Of a DNA stretch of 52,605 bases, positions 9,554-18,409 are shown piece after piece. The DNA is taken from assembly GCA_946480785.1 (NCBI GenBank), contig CAMLLD010000046.1:1-52605 (forward strand), written 5' to 3'. The translations under genes were made by a program, and so were the position numbers. This DNA comes from an uncultured Blastocatellia bacterium (GTDB taxonomy: Bacteria; Acidobacteriota; Blastocatellia; Pyrinomonadales; Pyrinomonadaceae). The stretch's first letter is position 1, and the number at the start of each line of letters is the position of its first letter. The notes below the pieces were generated by a model that did no database searches, was not told the origin of the DNA, and was given only the letters and a program-made list of their open reading frames with translations.

Positions 9554-9706
9554 ATGATTTGCCGTAACTGCGATCGCTATGCGAGATGGTCCAGCGCACG
9601 CTGCCGAGCTTGTCAACATCGCTTGCCGGCGTGGTACGTCCTGACGACTGTGGGCGTGCTGGTCGTTATCTGCCTGGGATTTCTCGTCGTCGAGAAGGTC
9701 TTTTAA
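9554..9706 (+). CDS. 50-residue zinc-ribbon membrane protein
   Basis: A short ORF not likely to be called by default length cut-offs. It begins at ATG 9554 and ends at TAA 9704-9706. The protein has two CxxC pairs (CRNC at 3-6, CRAC at 17-20), an Arg-rich loop between them, and a single membrane span (about residues 29-45, VLTTVGVLVVICLGFLVV). This is a treble-clef-like zinc ribbon on a membrane anchor. Its stop codon abuts the stop of the convergent DinB gene. The ribosome-binding site is weak. Function unknown; a membrane-tethered zinc ribbon is inferred. Confidence 0.55.
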   Translation: MICRNCDRYARWSSARCRACQHRLPAWYVLTTVGVLVVICLGFLVVEKVF

Positions 9707-10174
9707 CTACCTGACGCCCCACTCCCAAAGTCCGTAGCCGATCTTCTTGTCGAGCGGTTTTCCCGCCTGCTTCAAACTCAAAGCGATCTGCCCGCGATGA
9801 TGCGACTCGTGCGAAATCAGATAACCGAGAAACGCCGCCGCGTGCGGTTTGAAACCTCTGACCTTGCCGCCCGCTTCCAGACTCTGCGCGAGCAGCGCGG
9901 CGATCGCTTTGCCTGAATCAGTCAACGACTTCGCGAGCAGGTTCTTGTCGTTTGCCTGTTCGTTCTCGATCTTGACGAGACCTTTCAACAGCTCAGGCGC
10001 CGCTGACTTCAACCACATCAAGCGCACGTTGTGAATGTGCGCGAACTGCTCGCCGACGCTTCTGCCTTTCGAAGCTGAGTGACTGTCGAGTGATGCGGCG
10101 TCGACGGCGTCGAGCATGTACAAATTGATCCGGTCGTGGATCTGCCAGGTTTCGAGGAGTTGATCGTTTGCCAT
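9707..10174 (-). CDS. DinB-like four-helix metalloprotein
   Basis: A 155-residue DinB/YfiT-superfamily protein: a four-helix bundle that binds one metal through three histidines, here in EQFAHIHN (about 49) and HESHHRGQ (about 125-131). Members act as thiol-dependent transferases or hydrolases; in bacillithiol-containing cells some are bacillithiol S-transferases, which would fit the bsh genes nearby, but that is inference. The start lies 1 bp after the stop of the RND-TolC gene, so it is probably the last gene of the efflux operon. Confidence 0.85.
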   Translation of the reverse strand: MANDQLLETWQIHDRINLYMLDAVDAASLDSHSASKGRSVGEQFAHIHNVRLMWLKSAAPELLKGLVKIENEQANDKNLLAKSLTDSGKAIAALLAQSLEAGGKVRGFKPHAAAFLGYLISHESHHRGQIALSLKQAGKPLDKKIGYGLWEWGVR

Positions 10175-10175
10175 A

Positions 10176-13100
10176 TCAGTGAACGTTAACCACTACGCTG
10201 TTCGCTCGTAAAGAGTTACCGGTGGCTCGTTGGAGATCGGCGATCGCTTTGTTCAAGTCAGTCTGCGCTTTCAACTCCATGCTGCGCGCGGTCGTCAACG
10301 TCGTCTGTCGCTCGAGGACCAGGAACGTAGTCGATTGGCCCGCGTCGAGTTTTCTTTGCTCGCTCGCAAACTGCTGCTCGTTCGCTTCGCGCGTAGCCAC
10401 GGCCGCACGTAAACGCGCTTCGGCGCTGCGCATCGACTGCAACGCATTGCGCACTTCGACCTGAATCGACTGTTCGAGTTGTTCGCGCTGCGTCTTGATG
10501 CGTTCACCTTCAACCAGCGAACGGCCGAGTTGCGCTTCCGCAGTGCGATTGCGCAAAGGCAACGTGATCTGCACGCCGACCTTGACCGTGTTGAAGCGGT
10601 TCGTAAACAGGTTTTCAACCGACTGCCCAAAGCCGCCGATCAGATCCTGCGAGAGCGTCTGTTGGGGCAAGGCGGGCAATGGATCCAGCAATGCGAGCTT
10701 CGAGAGTTCATCGACGCGCGCGCGCAATTCCAACTGCGACGCCGTGAACGGATTCACGCCCGCCGAGCTCATCGTGCCGGCCAGACCGCTGCTGCCGTAC
10801 GTGCCGACGAGATCGACCGCGGGCTTGGTCTGCTCCTTGTAGTACCGCTGATCGATCTGGTTGATCTCCTTCAAAACACTCGACTGCTGCAACTCGGGCC
10901 GGTTCTCCGTCGCCATCTGCAACGCTTCCGCCAGCGCGACGTTCGGTACGGCCAGATCGACCGGATCGACCGGCATCACCGACTCGGTCCAAAGCGTCGA
11001 TTGCTTGTTGTGCGCGATCATGTTTTTCAGATTATTCTCAGTGCGGGAGACTTCTTCGAGCGCGCTGAACACACCTTGTTCGTACGTCGAGATCTGCGCT
11101 TCCGCAGCGACGACGTCGATGGGCGCGAGTTGGCCCTCGTTGACGAGACGCTTGTTGTGTTCGAGCTGCGTGCGCGCGGTGGTGACCGCATCGCGTTGCA
11201 CTTGCAGATTGCGCAACGCAAACACGAGATCCCAGTAAGCGCGCTGCACGTTCGTGATCGTGTCGATGGCGCGCTGGCGAAACTGCGCGTCCGTCAGCGA
11301 AAGGTTCTTGCGCGCGATCGCGATCTGCCGCCGGCTGTTGTCAAACTTCAGCCCGCGCCACAACGGCTGCGTGTAAGTAAACGAAAACGCCGCCGGATAC
11401 TGCGGGCTCAGCGCCGTGAATTGACTGTTCGAAACAAATCTTCCTGACGACACGTCGAAGTGATAGCTGCCGCCGAGCACGGGCGATTGTCCTTCGATTC
11501 GTGCATTGCCGGTGAAATCGCTTTGTATGGTGGAGCCGTTCTGGCCGCCCGCGAGAAAGCTCGAGATCGGGTTCTCGAGTCGCTCGTAAAACGCGCCCGT
11601 CGTTAGTCGCGGATCGTAAGCGCCCTGCGCGCCATGCAAGTCAAACTCCGCGATGCGCACGTTCTCGCGCGCGACCTCGATGTCCTTGTTGTTGTCGAGC
11701 GCCATCGAGATCGCTTCGCGCAACGACAACGGATGCTGCTGCGTCGCGTCAACGCCGACGCGATTCAAATCCGTTGGTGTTGGCGTTGGCGAGGGCTGCT
11801 GCGCCTGCGTGCTCGACGCCAGACTGATCACGATTGCCAACACGAGGAACGAGCCAAACAACCACGTCGTGGCACTCGCTGCCCGGCGACGCACACGTCC
11901 AAAAATCATCTCCACTCCATTTCTTAACCGACCCCAGACGCGGCTGCGCGCGAGGTCGTCAAACAGTGAATAGAAAACCGGCACGGCGAGCAGCGTGAGC
12001 AGCAAACAGAGTGTCTGTCCGCCGACGACGAGTACGCCGATCGATCTGTTCGTGCCCGAACCCGGACCAGTCGCGATCGTCAGCGGCAACATGCCGGCGA
12101 CCAGTGCGATTGTCGTCATCAGAATCGGCCGCAATCGATCGCGGTTAGCGCGAATGATCGCTTCGAGCCGCTCCATGCCGCGGGCGCGCAGTTGGTTCGT
12201 GTGATCGATCTGCAGGATCGCGTTCTTCTTCACCACGCCGAACAACAACAGCAGGCCGAGGCCCGAGAAGATGTTCACGGTTTGGCCCGTCACCAACAGC
12301 GCGACGATGCCGAACGGAATCGCGAGCGGCAGCGTCAACAGAATCGTGATCGGGTGAACAAACGATTCGAACTGCGCCGCGAGCACCATGTACATGAAGA
12401 CAAACGACAGCACGAACGCGAGCAGGAAGTAATAAGCCGCCCGGCCGAGCTCCTTCGAGCGGCCAGCGAGACCGGTCGTGTACCCCGGATCGATCTGAAT
12501 CTCTTTCGCAAACTCGTTCATCTTTTGAATCACCGCCGCTTGCGAGCCGCCGGGCCTGACGTTGCCGAGCAACATCACCTGGCGCTGGCGATTCAGGCGA
12601 TCGATCGCGGATGGTCCAGTGCCTTCTTCGAGGTGGACCACGTTATCGAGACTGACCCAGCCGACTTTTGTCGACGAAACAATCATGCGCTTCAGGCCTT
12701 CAGTGCTGGCGCGGTACTCACCGACCGCGCGCACGCGCACGTCGTATTGATCGGTGCCGGCGTTGAACGTCGAGACTTTCTGTCCGGCGACGAGCGAGTT
12801 GAGCGCTTGCGCGATGTCGCCGACGCGCACGCCGAGATCGGCCGCGCGATCGCGATCGATAATGACGCGCACTTCGGGCTTGCCGCTGATCAAGGTCGAG
12901 TCAGCATCCACCACGTCCGGAATCGTCTTCATTTTCGCAAGCAACTTGTCTGAGTACTCGGTGAGCTTCTTCAGGTCCGGACCACCGATCACGTATTGAA
13001 TGTCGGCGTTACGAAAACCGCCGCCGGAGATCGCCGCGACTTGCTGCACGCTCGTGCGCAGTTGTCCCGGATACTGCTGCTGAAACTTCGCGAGCACTTC

Positions 13101-15035
13101 CGAACGCGCGCGCACCATCAGATCGTTTTGCGTGATCTTGCGCTCTTCGATCGGCTTCAGCTTCACGTAGATCGAAGCGACGTTCACCTGCTCCTGCTGG
13201 CCGCCGCCGAGAGTTGTGAGCGTGTCGGTAACGCCGGGAAGTTTGCGCAACTCGGTCGCGATGCGCTCCGCGATCGTCGATGTTGCCGCGAGCGTGGAGC
13301 CTTCCGGCGCGCGTACGTTGATTTCAAATTGCGACTGATCGTCGACCGGCAGGAAATTTTTGCCGACGAACATAAACAACGGGACGATGCTCAGGATCAC
13401 GAGCGCGCACGCCACCACCACCGCCCAGCGATGCGCCATGGACCACGTCAACATCTTCGTGTAAGCGCGATCGATCGGACGATAGAAACGCGATTCTTTC
13501 GAACCGTGATCGGCGGGCTCTGTGGCCCGCTCGAGCGGACGTTCTTTCGCGTCGTCGCTGCGTTTAATCAAACGCGCCGCGAGCATCGGCGTGAGCGTGA
13601 ACGAAACCAGCAACGACACGGCGATCGCGAAAGACGAAGTCAAACCAAACGACGACATGAACCGGCCGACGATGCCGCCCATGAAACCTACCGGCAGAAA
13701 CACTGCGAGCAGCGAGAGCGTCGTTGCCATGACGGCGAGACCGATTTCCTTCGTGCCGTCGATTGCCGCCTGGAACGGAGGCACGCCTTTCTCTTCGATG
13801 AAACGAAAGATGTTTTCGAGTACGACGATCGCGTCGTCGATCACAATTCCGACCATCAGCGTCAGCGCTAGCATCGTGATCTGGTTGAGCGTGAAACCCA
13901 TCGCCGCCATCAGGCCGAACGTCGCGATGAGCGAAGTCGGAATCGCGAGACCCGCGATCACGGTGGAACGGAAACTCCACAAGAATACGAACACGACGAT
14001 CGCGGCGAGAATGCTGCCTTCGATCAAGTGTGTTTGGATCGCTTCGATTGAAGCCTTGATGAAGATCGATTGATCGCCGACTACTTCGGTTTTGAAACCC
14101 GGCGGCAGTGTTTTGCTGATCTCTTTGAGACGCGCTTTGACTTCGTCGGCGACCGCGACTGTGTTCTGTCCCGACTGCTTCGAAACGATCAGCGTCACCG
14201 CTGGTTGACCGTTCAAACGCGCTTCGGTGCGCGGTTCTTCGGCGCCGTCTTCGGCGTAACCGATGTCGCTGAGTTTGACTGAATACGTGCCGCGGTTCGC
14301 GACGATCAGATCGTTGAACTGTGTGGGATCGACGATGCGGCCCATCGTGCGCACCGTGAGCTCGCGCGCGCCTTCGTCGACGCGGCCACCGGGCACTTCC
14401 ATGTTTTGCGCGCGCACTGCATCCGCGACCTGCGCCACCGTCACGTTGAAAGCGCGCATCTTGTCGGGGTCGACCCAGATCTCGATCTCCCGGCGTCGTC
14501 CGCCGACGATCTGCACGTCGCCGACGCCGTTGATCGATTCGATCTGTTGCTTGATCTGTTTGTCGGCGACGTCTGTGACTTCGCGCAACGAGCGCGGCGC
14601 AGAGACGGCGATGCGCACGACCGGCGCGGCGTCGGTGTCGAGTTTCTGCACGATCGGTTGTTCGGCCGTGAGCGGAAGATCGTTGAGGATCAGATCGATC
14701 TTGTTGCGCACTTCCTGGGCTGCGATGTCGGGGTTCTTCTCGAGCAGGAACGTGATGAAGACCTGCGACACGCCTTCGACCGACGTCGAACGCAACTCGT
14801 CGATGCCGGAAATCGTGTTGACCGCGCCTTCCACCTTGTCGGTGATCTCGGTCTCGATCTCCTGCGGCGACGCGCCAGGGTTCACGACGGTCACCGTGAT
14901 CGTCGGCAGGTCAATCTTGGGGAACAGATCGACGCCGAGCGATTTGTAGGAGAACAAGCCGACGACCGTCAGGCTCAGAATCAACATCGTCGCGAACACC
15001 GGACGACGTACACATATCTCAGCAAGTTTTTGCAT
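10176..15035 (-). CDS. RND efflux pump fused in frame to a TolC-type outer-membrane channel
   Basis: One uninterrupted 1619-codon frame. Residues 1 to about 1045 are an HAE1-type (AcrB/MexB-like) RND pump: the N-terminal span in VRRPVFATMLILSL, porter loops (NPGASPQEIETEI), proton-relay motif GIVIDDAIVVLENIF, second-half motifs LFGVVKKNAILQIDH and ALVAGMLPL. Residues about 1095-1619 are a TolC/OEP channel with two repeats (LSLREAISMALDNNKDI; AEALQMATENRPEL). Between them lie Met1043, an RVRRR basic stretch, a hydrophobic run and STQAQQ, which looks exactly like a signal peptide with a signal-peptidase I site. An internal ATG at 11907-11909 with GGAG 9 bp upstream could start a separate TolC. 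The adaptor and TetR genes are upstream. Confidence 0.92.
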   Translation of the reverse strand: MQKLAEICVRRPVFATMLILSLTVVGLFSYKSLGVDLFPKIDLPTITVTVVNPGASPQEIETEITDKVEGAVNTISGIDELRSTSVEGVSQVFITFLLEKNPDIAAQEVRNKIDLILNDLPLTAEQPIVQKLDTDAAPVVRIAVSAPRSLREVTDVADKQIKQQIESINGVGDVQIVGGRRREIEIWVDPDKMRAFNVTVAQVADAVRAQNMEVPGGRVDEGARELTVRTMGRIVDPTQFNDLIVANRGTYSVKLSDIGYAEDGAEEPRTEARLNGQPAVTLIVSKQSGQNTVAVADEVKARLKEISKTLPPGFKTEVVGDQSIFIKASIEAIQTHLIEGSILAAIVVFVFLWSFRSTVIAGLAIPTSLIATFGLMAAMGFTLNQITMLALTLMVGIVIDDAIVVLENIFRFIEEKGVPPFQAAIDGTKEIGLAVMATTLSLLAVFLPVGFMGGIVGRFMSSFGLTSSFAIAVSLLVSFTLTPMLAARLIKRSDDAKERPLERATEPADHGSKESRFYRPIDRAYTKMLTWSMAHRWAVVVACALVILSIVPLFMFVGKNFLPVDDQSQFEINVRAPEGSTLAATSTIAERIATELRKLPGVTDTLTTLGGGQQEQVNVASIYVKLKPIEERKITQNDLMVRARSEVLAKFQQQYPGQLRTSVQQVAAISGGGFRNADIQYVIGGPDLKKLTEYSDKLLAKMKTIPDVVDADSTLISGKPEVRVIIDRDRAADLGVRVGDIAQALNSLVAGQKVSTFNAGTDQYDVRVRAVGEYRASTEGLKRMIVSSTKVGWVSLDNVVHLEEGTGPSAIDRLNRQRQVMLLGNVRPGGSQAAVIQKMNEFAKEIQIDPGYTTGLAGRSKELGRAAYYFLLAFVLSFVFMYMVLAAQFESFVHPITILLTLPLAIPFGIVALLVTGQTVNIFSGLGLLLLFGVVKKNAILQIDHTNQLRARGMERLEAIIRANRDRLRPILMTTIALVAGMLPLTIATGPGSGTNRSIGVLVVGGQTLCLLLTLLAVPVFYSLFDDLARSRVWGRLRNGVEMIFGRVRRRAASATTWLFGSFLVLAIVISLASSTQAQQPSPTPTPTDLNRVGVDATQQHPLSLREAISMALDNNKDIEVARENVRIAEFDLHGAQGAYDPRLTTGAFYERLENPISSFLAGGQNGSTIQSDFTGNARIEGQSPVLGGSYHFDVSSGRFVSNSQFTALSPQYPAAFSFTYTQPLWRGLKFDNSRRQIAIARKNLSLTDAQFRQRAIDTITNVQRAYWDLVFALRNLQVQRDAVTTARTQLEHNKRLVNEGQLAPIDVVAAEAQISTYEQGVFSALEEVSRTENNLKNMIAHNKQSTLWTESVMPVDPVDLAVPNVALAEALQMATENRPELQQSSVLKEINQIDQRYYKEQTKPAVDLVGTYGSSGLAGTMSSAGVNPFTASQLELRARVDELSKLALLDPLPALPQQTLSQDLIGGFGQSVENLFTNRFNTVKVGVQITLPLRNRTAEAQLGRSLVEGERIKTQREQLEQSIQVEVRNALQSMRSAEARLRAAVATREANEQQFASEQRKLDAGQSTTFLVLERQTTLTTARSMELKAQTDLNKAIADLQRATGNSLRANSVVVNVH

Positions 15036-15045
15036 ATCGTTTTCT

Positions 15046-15160
15046 GTCGGCCCTTCGGGCCTTCACATCTGTCTTTTTGTCCCAGGGGCAGCGCGCTTCG
15101 CGCTCGCCCCTGGCTACCCTATGGCCGCACCTTCGGTGCTACCCAGGGCTTGATCTTTGT
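15046..15160. repeat. Palindromic intergenic repeat in the efflux operon
   Basis: Contains GGCCCTTCGGGCC, a stem built from CCAGGGGC...GCCCCTGG with an inner GCGCGCTTCGCGC, then GCACCTTCGGTGC. The same GCCCCTGGCTACC core and palindromes recur at 40949-41335. It separates the adaptor and pump genes of one operon, so it may act on the mRNA between them. Confidence 0.65.
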
Positions 15161-15194
15161 GACTTTTGTGCCTCTTCGTGGCTGCCTCTTTTGA

Positions 15195-16463
15195 CTACTG
15201 CTTCACGGCGATGCCGTCGCTCAAGCGTTCGAGGCCGCTGGTGGCGACCTGTTCGTCAGCGGCGATGCCGTTCTTTACTTCGATCAAGTCGCCTTCGGTT
15301 TGGCCGGTCTGCACGAGACGCTGCTCGGCGTGTCCGTTCTTGATCACGAAGACGCGACTCACGCCCGCTTCCGTCACGACCGCACGCGAGGGCACGAGCA
15401 CTGCCGGCGCAGAACGCTCCTGCAGGATCCGCACGGTCGCAAATTGTCCGGGTTTCAGCGCGTTGCCGCTGTTCTCGATCTCCGCTTCGACCGTCAACGT
15501 GCGCGAGGTCGCGGAAACGTTCGGCGCGATGCGCGCGATGCGGCCGGCGAAGTTCTTGTCAGGCCACGCGCTCGTCGTCACCGACACCGATTGGCCCACT
15601 TTCACTTCCGGAATCGACTGCTCGGGAACGTCGATACGAATGCGCAACGGGTTCGTGCGCACGATCGTCGCGACCTTCTGCTGCGGCGACACGTACTCGC
15701 CGACATCCGCGATTCGTTCGGTAACAAAGCCATCGATCGGCGCGGGAATCACCGCGTACGAAAGAGCCTTGCGCGCGAGCGCGAGTTGAGCTTGCGCATT
15801 CGCGACGTTGGTTCGCGAGACGTCAACCGCGGCGTAGTTCTGCCGCGCCTGCGCGAGCGCGACTTCATACTGCTCCTTCAACTGATCGCGACGCGCGCGC
15901 TGCTCGTCGTAATAGGATCGCGAAACGTCGCCTGACTCGATCAGCTTGTCGGCGCGCTGCAAATTCTTCTCTGCCAAATCCAGCGTCACTTTCGCGGCCG
16001 CCACGTCCGCCACGCGATTCGGATCGAACGCCTGGCCGGGACGCAAACCGATCTTCTCTTCGGCCTGACGCACCGCGGCTTTTGCCTGTTCGACCTGCGC
16101 TGCCGCTTGATCGACGCGCAACTTCAGCTCATCAGCGTCGAGCTGCACGAGCATCTGCCCGCGTCGAACAAAGCTGCCGATATCGACGCCGACCGCCACG
16201 ACTTTGCCGGCTGTTTGCGGCGCGACGTCTGTCTGTTCGTCGCCTGCGAGACTGCCAGTCGCTTCGAAGAACCGCGGTAGATCGCGTTTGATTGCCGCGG
16301 CAGTCGTGACCTCGACCGCGGGCGGAGCGGTTGAAGCGGTCTCTTCAGTGCGCACATTCGCTTTCGAACCGCGGCACGACGTCACAAACACGCCGGCAAC
16401 AATCAGCAGCAACATGAGCACTGCGAGTTTTAAATTTCGTGGAGAGAACATCGTCTTACTCAT
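15195..16463 (-). CDS. RND efflux periplasmic adaptor lipoprotein
   Basis: Membrane-fusion protein linking the pump to the outer-membrane channel. From the ATG at 16461-16463, which has a strong AGGAGGG ribosome-binding site, it has 422 residues. A lipoprotein signal ends in VTSC (lipobox, about residue 30). Then come a barrel-sandwich/lipoyl half-motif (VGVDIGSFVRRGQMLVQLDA), a long coiled-coil hairpin (about 95-190), the second half-motif (VIPAPIDGFVTERIADVG), a beta-barrel and a membrane-proximal domain. Its start overlaps the TetR stop by 8 bp, so translation is probably coupled. An upstream in-frame start at 16541 would lack the signal at the N-terminus and is rejected. Confidence 0.93.
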   Translation of the reverse strand: MSKTMFSPRNLKLAVLMLLLIVAGVFVTSCRGSKANVRTEETASTAPPAVEVTTAAAIKRDLPRFFEATGSLAGDEQTDVAPQTAGKVVAVGVDIGSFVRRGQMLVQLDADELKLRVDQAAAQVEQAKAAVRQAEEKIGLRPGQAFDPNRVADVAAAKVTLDLAEKNLQRADKLIESGDVSRSYYDEQRARRDQLKEQYEVALAQARQNYAAVDVSRTNVANAQAQLALARKALSYAVIPAPIDGFVTERIADVGEYVSPQQKVATIVRTNPLRIRIDVPEQSIPEVKVGQSVSVTTSAWPDKNFAGRIARIAPNVSATSRTLTVEAEIENSGNALKPGQFATVRILQERSAPAVLVPSRAVVTEAGVSRVFVIKNGHAEQRLVQTGQTEGDLIEVKNGIAADEQVATSGLERLSDGIAVKQ

Positions 16464-17184
16464 CTTTTGAACCCTCCTGTTTTGAGTTCTCGTGGCGGGT
16501 CCGCTTTCCGTTTCGTTTGGCAGAACTGGTCGTAATTCCATTTAAGAGAATGTCGGTAAAGTGTTTGGCTGCGGCTTCATTCGAGATGTCGAGCAGCCGG
16601 TGTTTCGGGTCCCAAAGGTTGTTATTCAGCGAGTGGTGCATGACCATGCCGATGAAGCAACGCACCACGATCGCCGGATCGATATCGATGAGCGCGCCAT
16701 CGCGCTGCCGCTCGCGAATGTAGCCGCCGAGAAACTGGTAAACCTTGAGCACAAACTCGTCGAAGAACATCTGCGCGAGCTTATGTTTCTCTAGCGCGGA
16801 GTGAAGCAGCAGCCGCTGAAACTCCGGATCGTGGTCGTGGTAGTCGAGCGCGCCCAAAGCCAGCGACTCGAAGACGCGGCGATCGTCTTTCGCCTTGATC
16901 GCGTCGGCCGCCATCACTGAGGGATCGAACGAGCCGCCGCCGGCGCACGCTTTGTGATCGAGAATCGCGGCGTAGAGATCCTCCTTGGTGGCGAAGTGCC
17001 GGAAGACCATGGCCTCGGAGACACCCGCCGCGTGGGCGATCTCTTTGGTAGTCGTGCCGCGAAAACCGTGGTTTGAGAAAAGGGTCATGGCGACGCGCAG
17101 AAGCTGGTCGCGCCGCTCTTCTCCGGCCATGCGCGTGTTGGCGACAAACGAAGTCTCGTTAGGGGTACTGATTGGTTTACTCAC
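16456..17184 (-). CDS. TetR-family regulator of the efflux operon
   Basis: TetR-type repressor. The helix-turn-helix spans about residues 20-65 of the chosen form (FRGTTTKEIAHAAGVSEAMV, FRHFATKEDLYAAIL). The C-terminal helical domain is the presumed drug-binding pocket. I chose the GTG at 17182-17184 as start because the frame further upstream runs through the palindromic operator; an ATG at 17128-17130 (MAGEERR) is an equally reasonable start. The basic tail overlaps the adaptor start. A perfect palindrome 40 bp upstream of the start suggests autorepression of the whole tetR-adaptor-pump-dinB unit. Confidence 0.9.
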   Translation of the reverse strand: MSKPISTPNETSFVANTRMAGEERRDQLLRVAMTLFSNHGFRGTTTKEIAHAAGVSEAMVFRHFATKEDLYAAILDHKACAGGGSFDPSVMAADAIKAKDDRRVFESLALGALDYHDHDPEFQRLLLHSALEKHKLAQMFFDEFVLKVYQFLGGYIRERQRDGALIDIDPAIVVRCFIGMVMHHSLNNNLWDPKHRLLDISNEAAAKHFTDILLNGITTSSAKRNGKRTRHENSKQEGSKDE

Positions 17185-17223
17185 TCTTTGTTTTACCTGC
17201 TCACCTCTCTGCCCTGAGCGGCA

Positions 17224-17239
17224 AAGTAAGTACTTACTT
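17224..17239. promoter_or_regulatory. Probable TetR operator
   Basis: AAGTAAGTACTTACTT is a perfect 16-bp palindrome, itself made of AAGT/ACTT tandem steps. It lies 40 bp upstream of the chosen start of the TetR regulator. A symmetric site of this size in its own promoter is the usual autoregulatory operator of efflux-linked TetR repressors. It could also affect the divergent gene at 17423. Confidence 0.65.
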
Positions 17240-17422
17240 ACCATTCAGATTCAAGCTCTGTCAAGCGGGTTGTCGGAGCGTTGTATTGATCCCGATCTTG
17301 CCCTTCGCGGGTGTACAGATTCACAACAAGACCAGCGCGTGTTACCGCGCAAATACGTCGGCATAAATCTTGCTCGAAGCACTCGCTAACCAATTTTGAA
17401 TTCCAGCGAAGGAGACACTGAA

Positions 17423-17911
17423 ATGCCAGACAATGGAATGAACGAGGGTATCGGCGGCGCGCGCAACACTGGTGGCAGCACTGGCACCCCCGGCACAACT
17501 GGATCAACCGGCTCAACTGGGTCAACCGGCTCAAGCGGATCGACCGGCTCAAGTGGAACGGGCGGATCGAGTGGAACGGGCGGATCAATGAGCACAGGGA
17601 GCATGGGCGGAAGCACCGGAACCGGCGGCGGCATGGGTGGCAACACCGGCACGGGCACAGCCGCTGCTCTGTCGCAAACAGCTCAACAGTACGGCCAGAA
17701 GATTTCCGAAGTCGCGTCGCAAGCGAAAGACTACGTGAGCGACAAAGTTTCTGTCGTCGGCGACAAGATCAAAGACTTGCAGAACGCAGACTTGGGCGAG
17801 CTCGCCGAGAACGCGAAAGAGTATGCGCGCCGAAACCCGGGACAGGCGTTGCTGATCTCAGCCGGCGTCGGACTACTGCTTGGCTTGGTTCTACGCGGTG
17901 GCAGACGTTAA
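17423..17911 (+). CDS. YqjD/ElaB-like (DUF883) membrane-anchored protein with Gly/Ser/Thr-rich N-terminus
   Basis: From the ATG at 17423 (GGAG ribosome-binding site) the protein has 162 residues. Residues 10-75 are a Gly/Ser/Thr repeat region (GSTGSTGSTGSSG and variants). Residues 80-130 form an amphipathic helix rich in Ala, Lys and Asp (VASQAKDYVSDKV, KIKDLQNADLGELAENAKEY). The C-terminus RRNPGQALLISAGVGLLL is the membrane anchor typical of DUF883. In E. coli, YqjD and ElaB are stationary-phase tail-anchored proteins that bind ribosomes. First gene of a three-gene operon that matches the yqjD-yqjE order. Confidence 0.75.
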   Translation: MPDNGMNEGIGGARNTGGSTGTPGTTGSTGSTGSTGSSGSTGSSGTGGSSGTGGSMSTGSMGGSTGTGGGMGGNTGTGTAAALSQTAQQYGQKISEVASQAKDYVSDKVSVVGDKIKDLQNADLGELAENAKEYARRNPGQALLISAGVGLLLGLVLRGGRR

Positions 17912-17950
17912 CAAGCGCCATTTTAATTTTAGGCACAGGGGGAAACCGAC

Positions 17951-18409
17951 ATGGCGACACCAAAACAGGGTTTGACCACTCCTGACGAGGCAGCGATGGC
18001 TCGTAACGGAGCGGAAAGTCTTCCCGGTCTACTGAGTCGATTGGGCGACGACGTGATGCAGTTGATCAACTCGCAGCTCGCGTTGTTCAAGGTCGAGTTG
18101 AAGGAAGAAGCCAGCGTTTACGCGCGCCACGCAGCGATGATCGCGGTGGGCGGTGTAATCACTGTCATCGGCTTCGCACTACTCAACGTGGCGATTGCCT
18201 TTGCCGTATCGACCTTGTTCGCCAAGGCGAATTTCAGCCAGCCGGCGAGCTACGCGCTCGGGTTCGTTGTGACCGGTCTTTTCTACCTGATCGTCGGTGG
18301 AATTCTCGTGCTGGTGATGAAGAACCGTCTGGCGAAACAGCCGGTCATGCCTCCCAGAACAGTTGAGGAACTGAGAAAGGACAAGCAATGGCTGAAGAGC
18401 GAACTTTAG
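17951..18409 (+). CDS. YqjE-like / holin-X superfamily (PF07332-type) membrane protein
   Basis: A 152-residue protein. An amphipathic helix (about 28-60, LGDDVMQLINSQLALFKVEL) precedes two membrane spans (about 60-88 and 98-122) and a basic tail. This is the layout of the YqjE/holin-X family, whose members are not proven holins. It follows the DUF883 gene by 39 bp and overlaps the next gene by 22 bp, so the three are co-transcribed. The role is probably in envelope stress or stationary phase, by analogy with the E. coli yqj operon. Confidence 0.8.
   Translation: MATPKQGLTTPDEAAMARNGAESLPGLLSRLGDDVMQLINSQLALFKVELKEEASVYARHAAMIAVGGVITVIGFALLNVAIAFAVSTLFAKANFSQPASYALGFVVTGLFYLIVGGILVLVMKNRLAKQPVMPPRTVEELRKDKQWLKSEL

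Noticed and set aside
12996..13871. Long rightward ORF opposite the RND pump
   Set aside because: Arg/His-rich shadow typical of antisense frames in this composition, as are those at 10479-11447 and 14406-15194.
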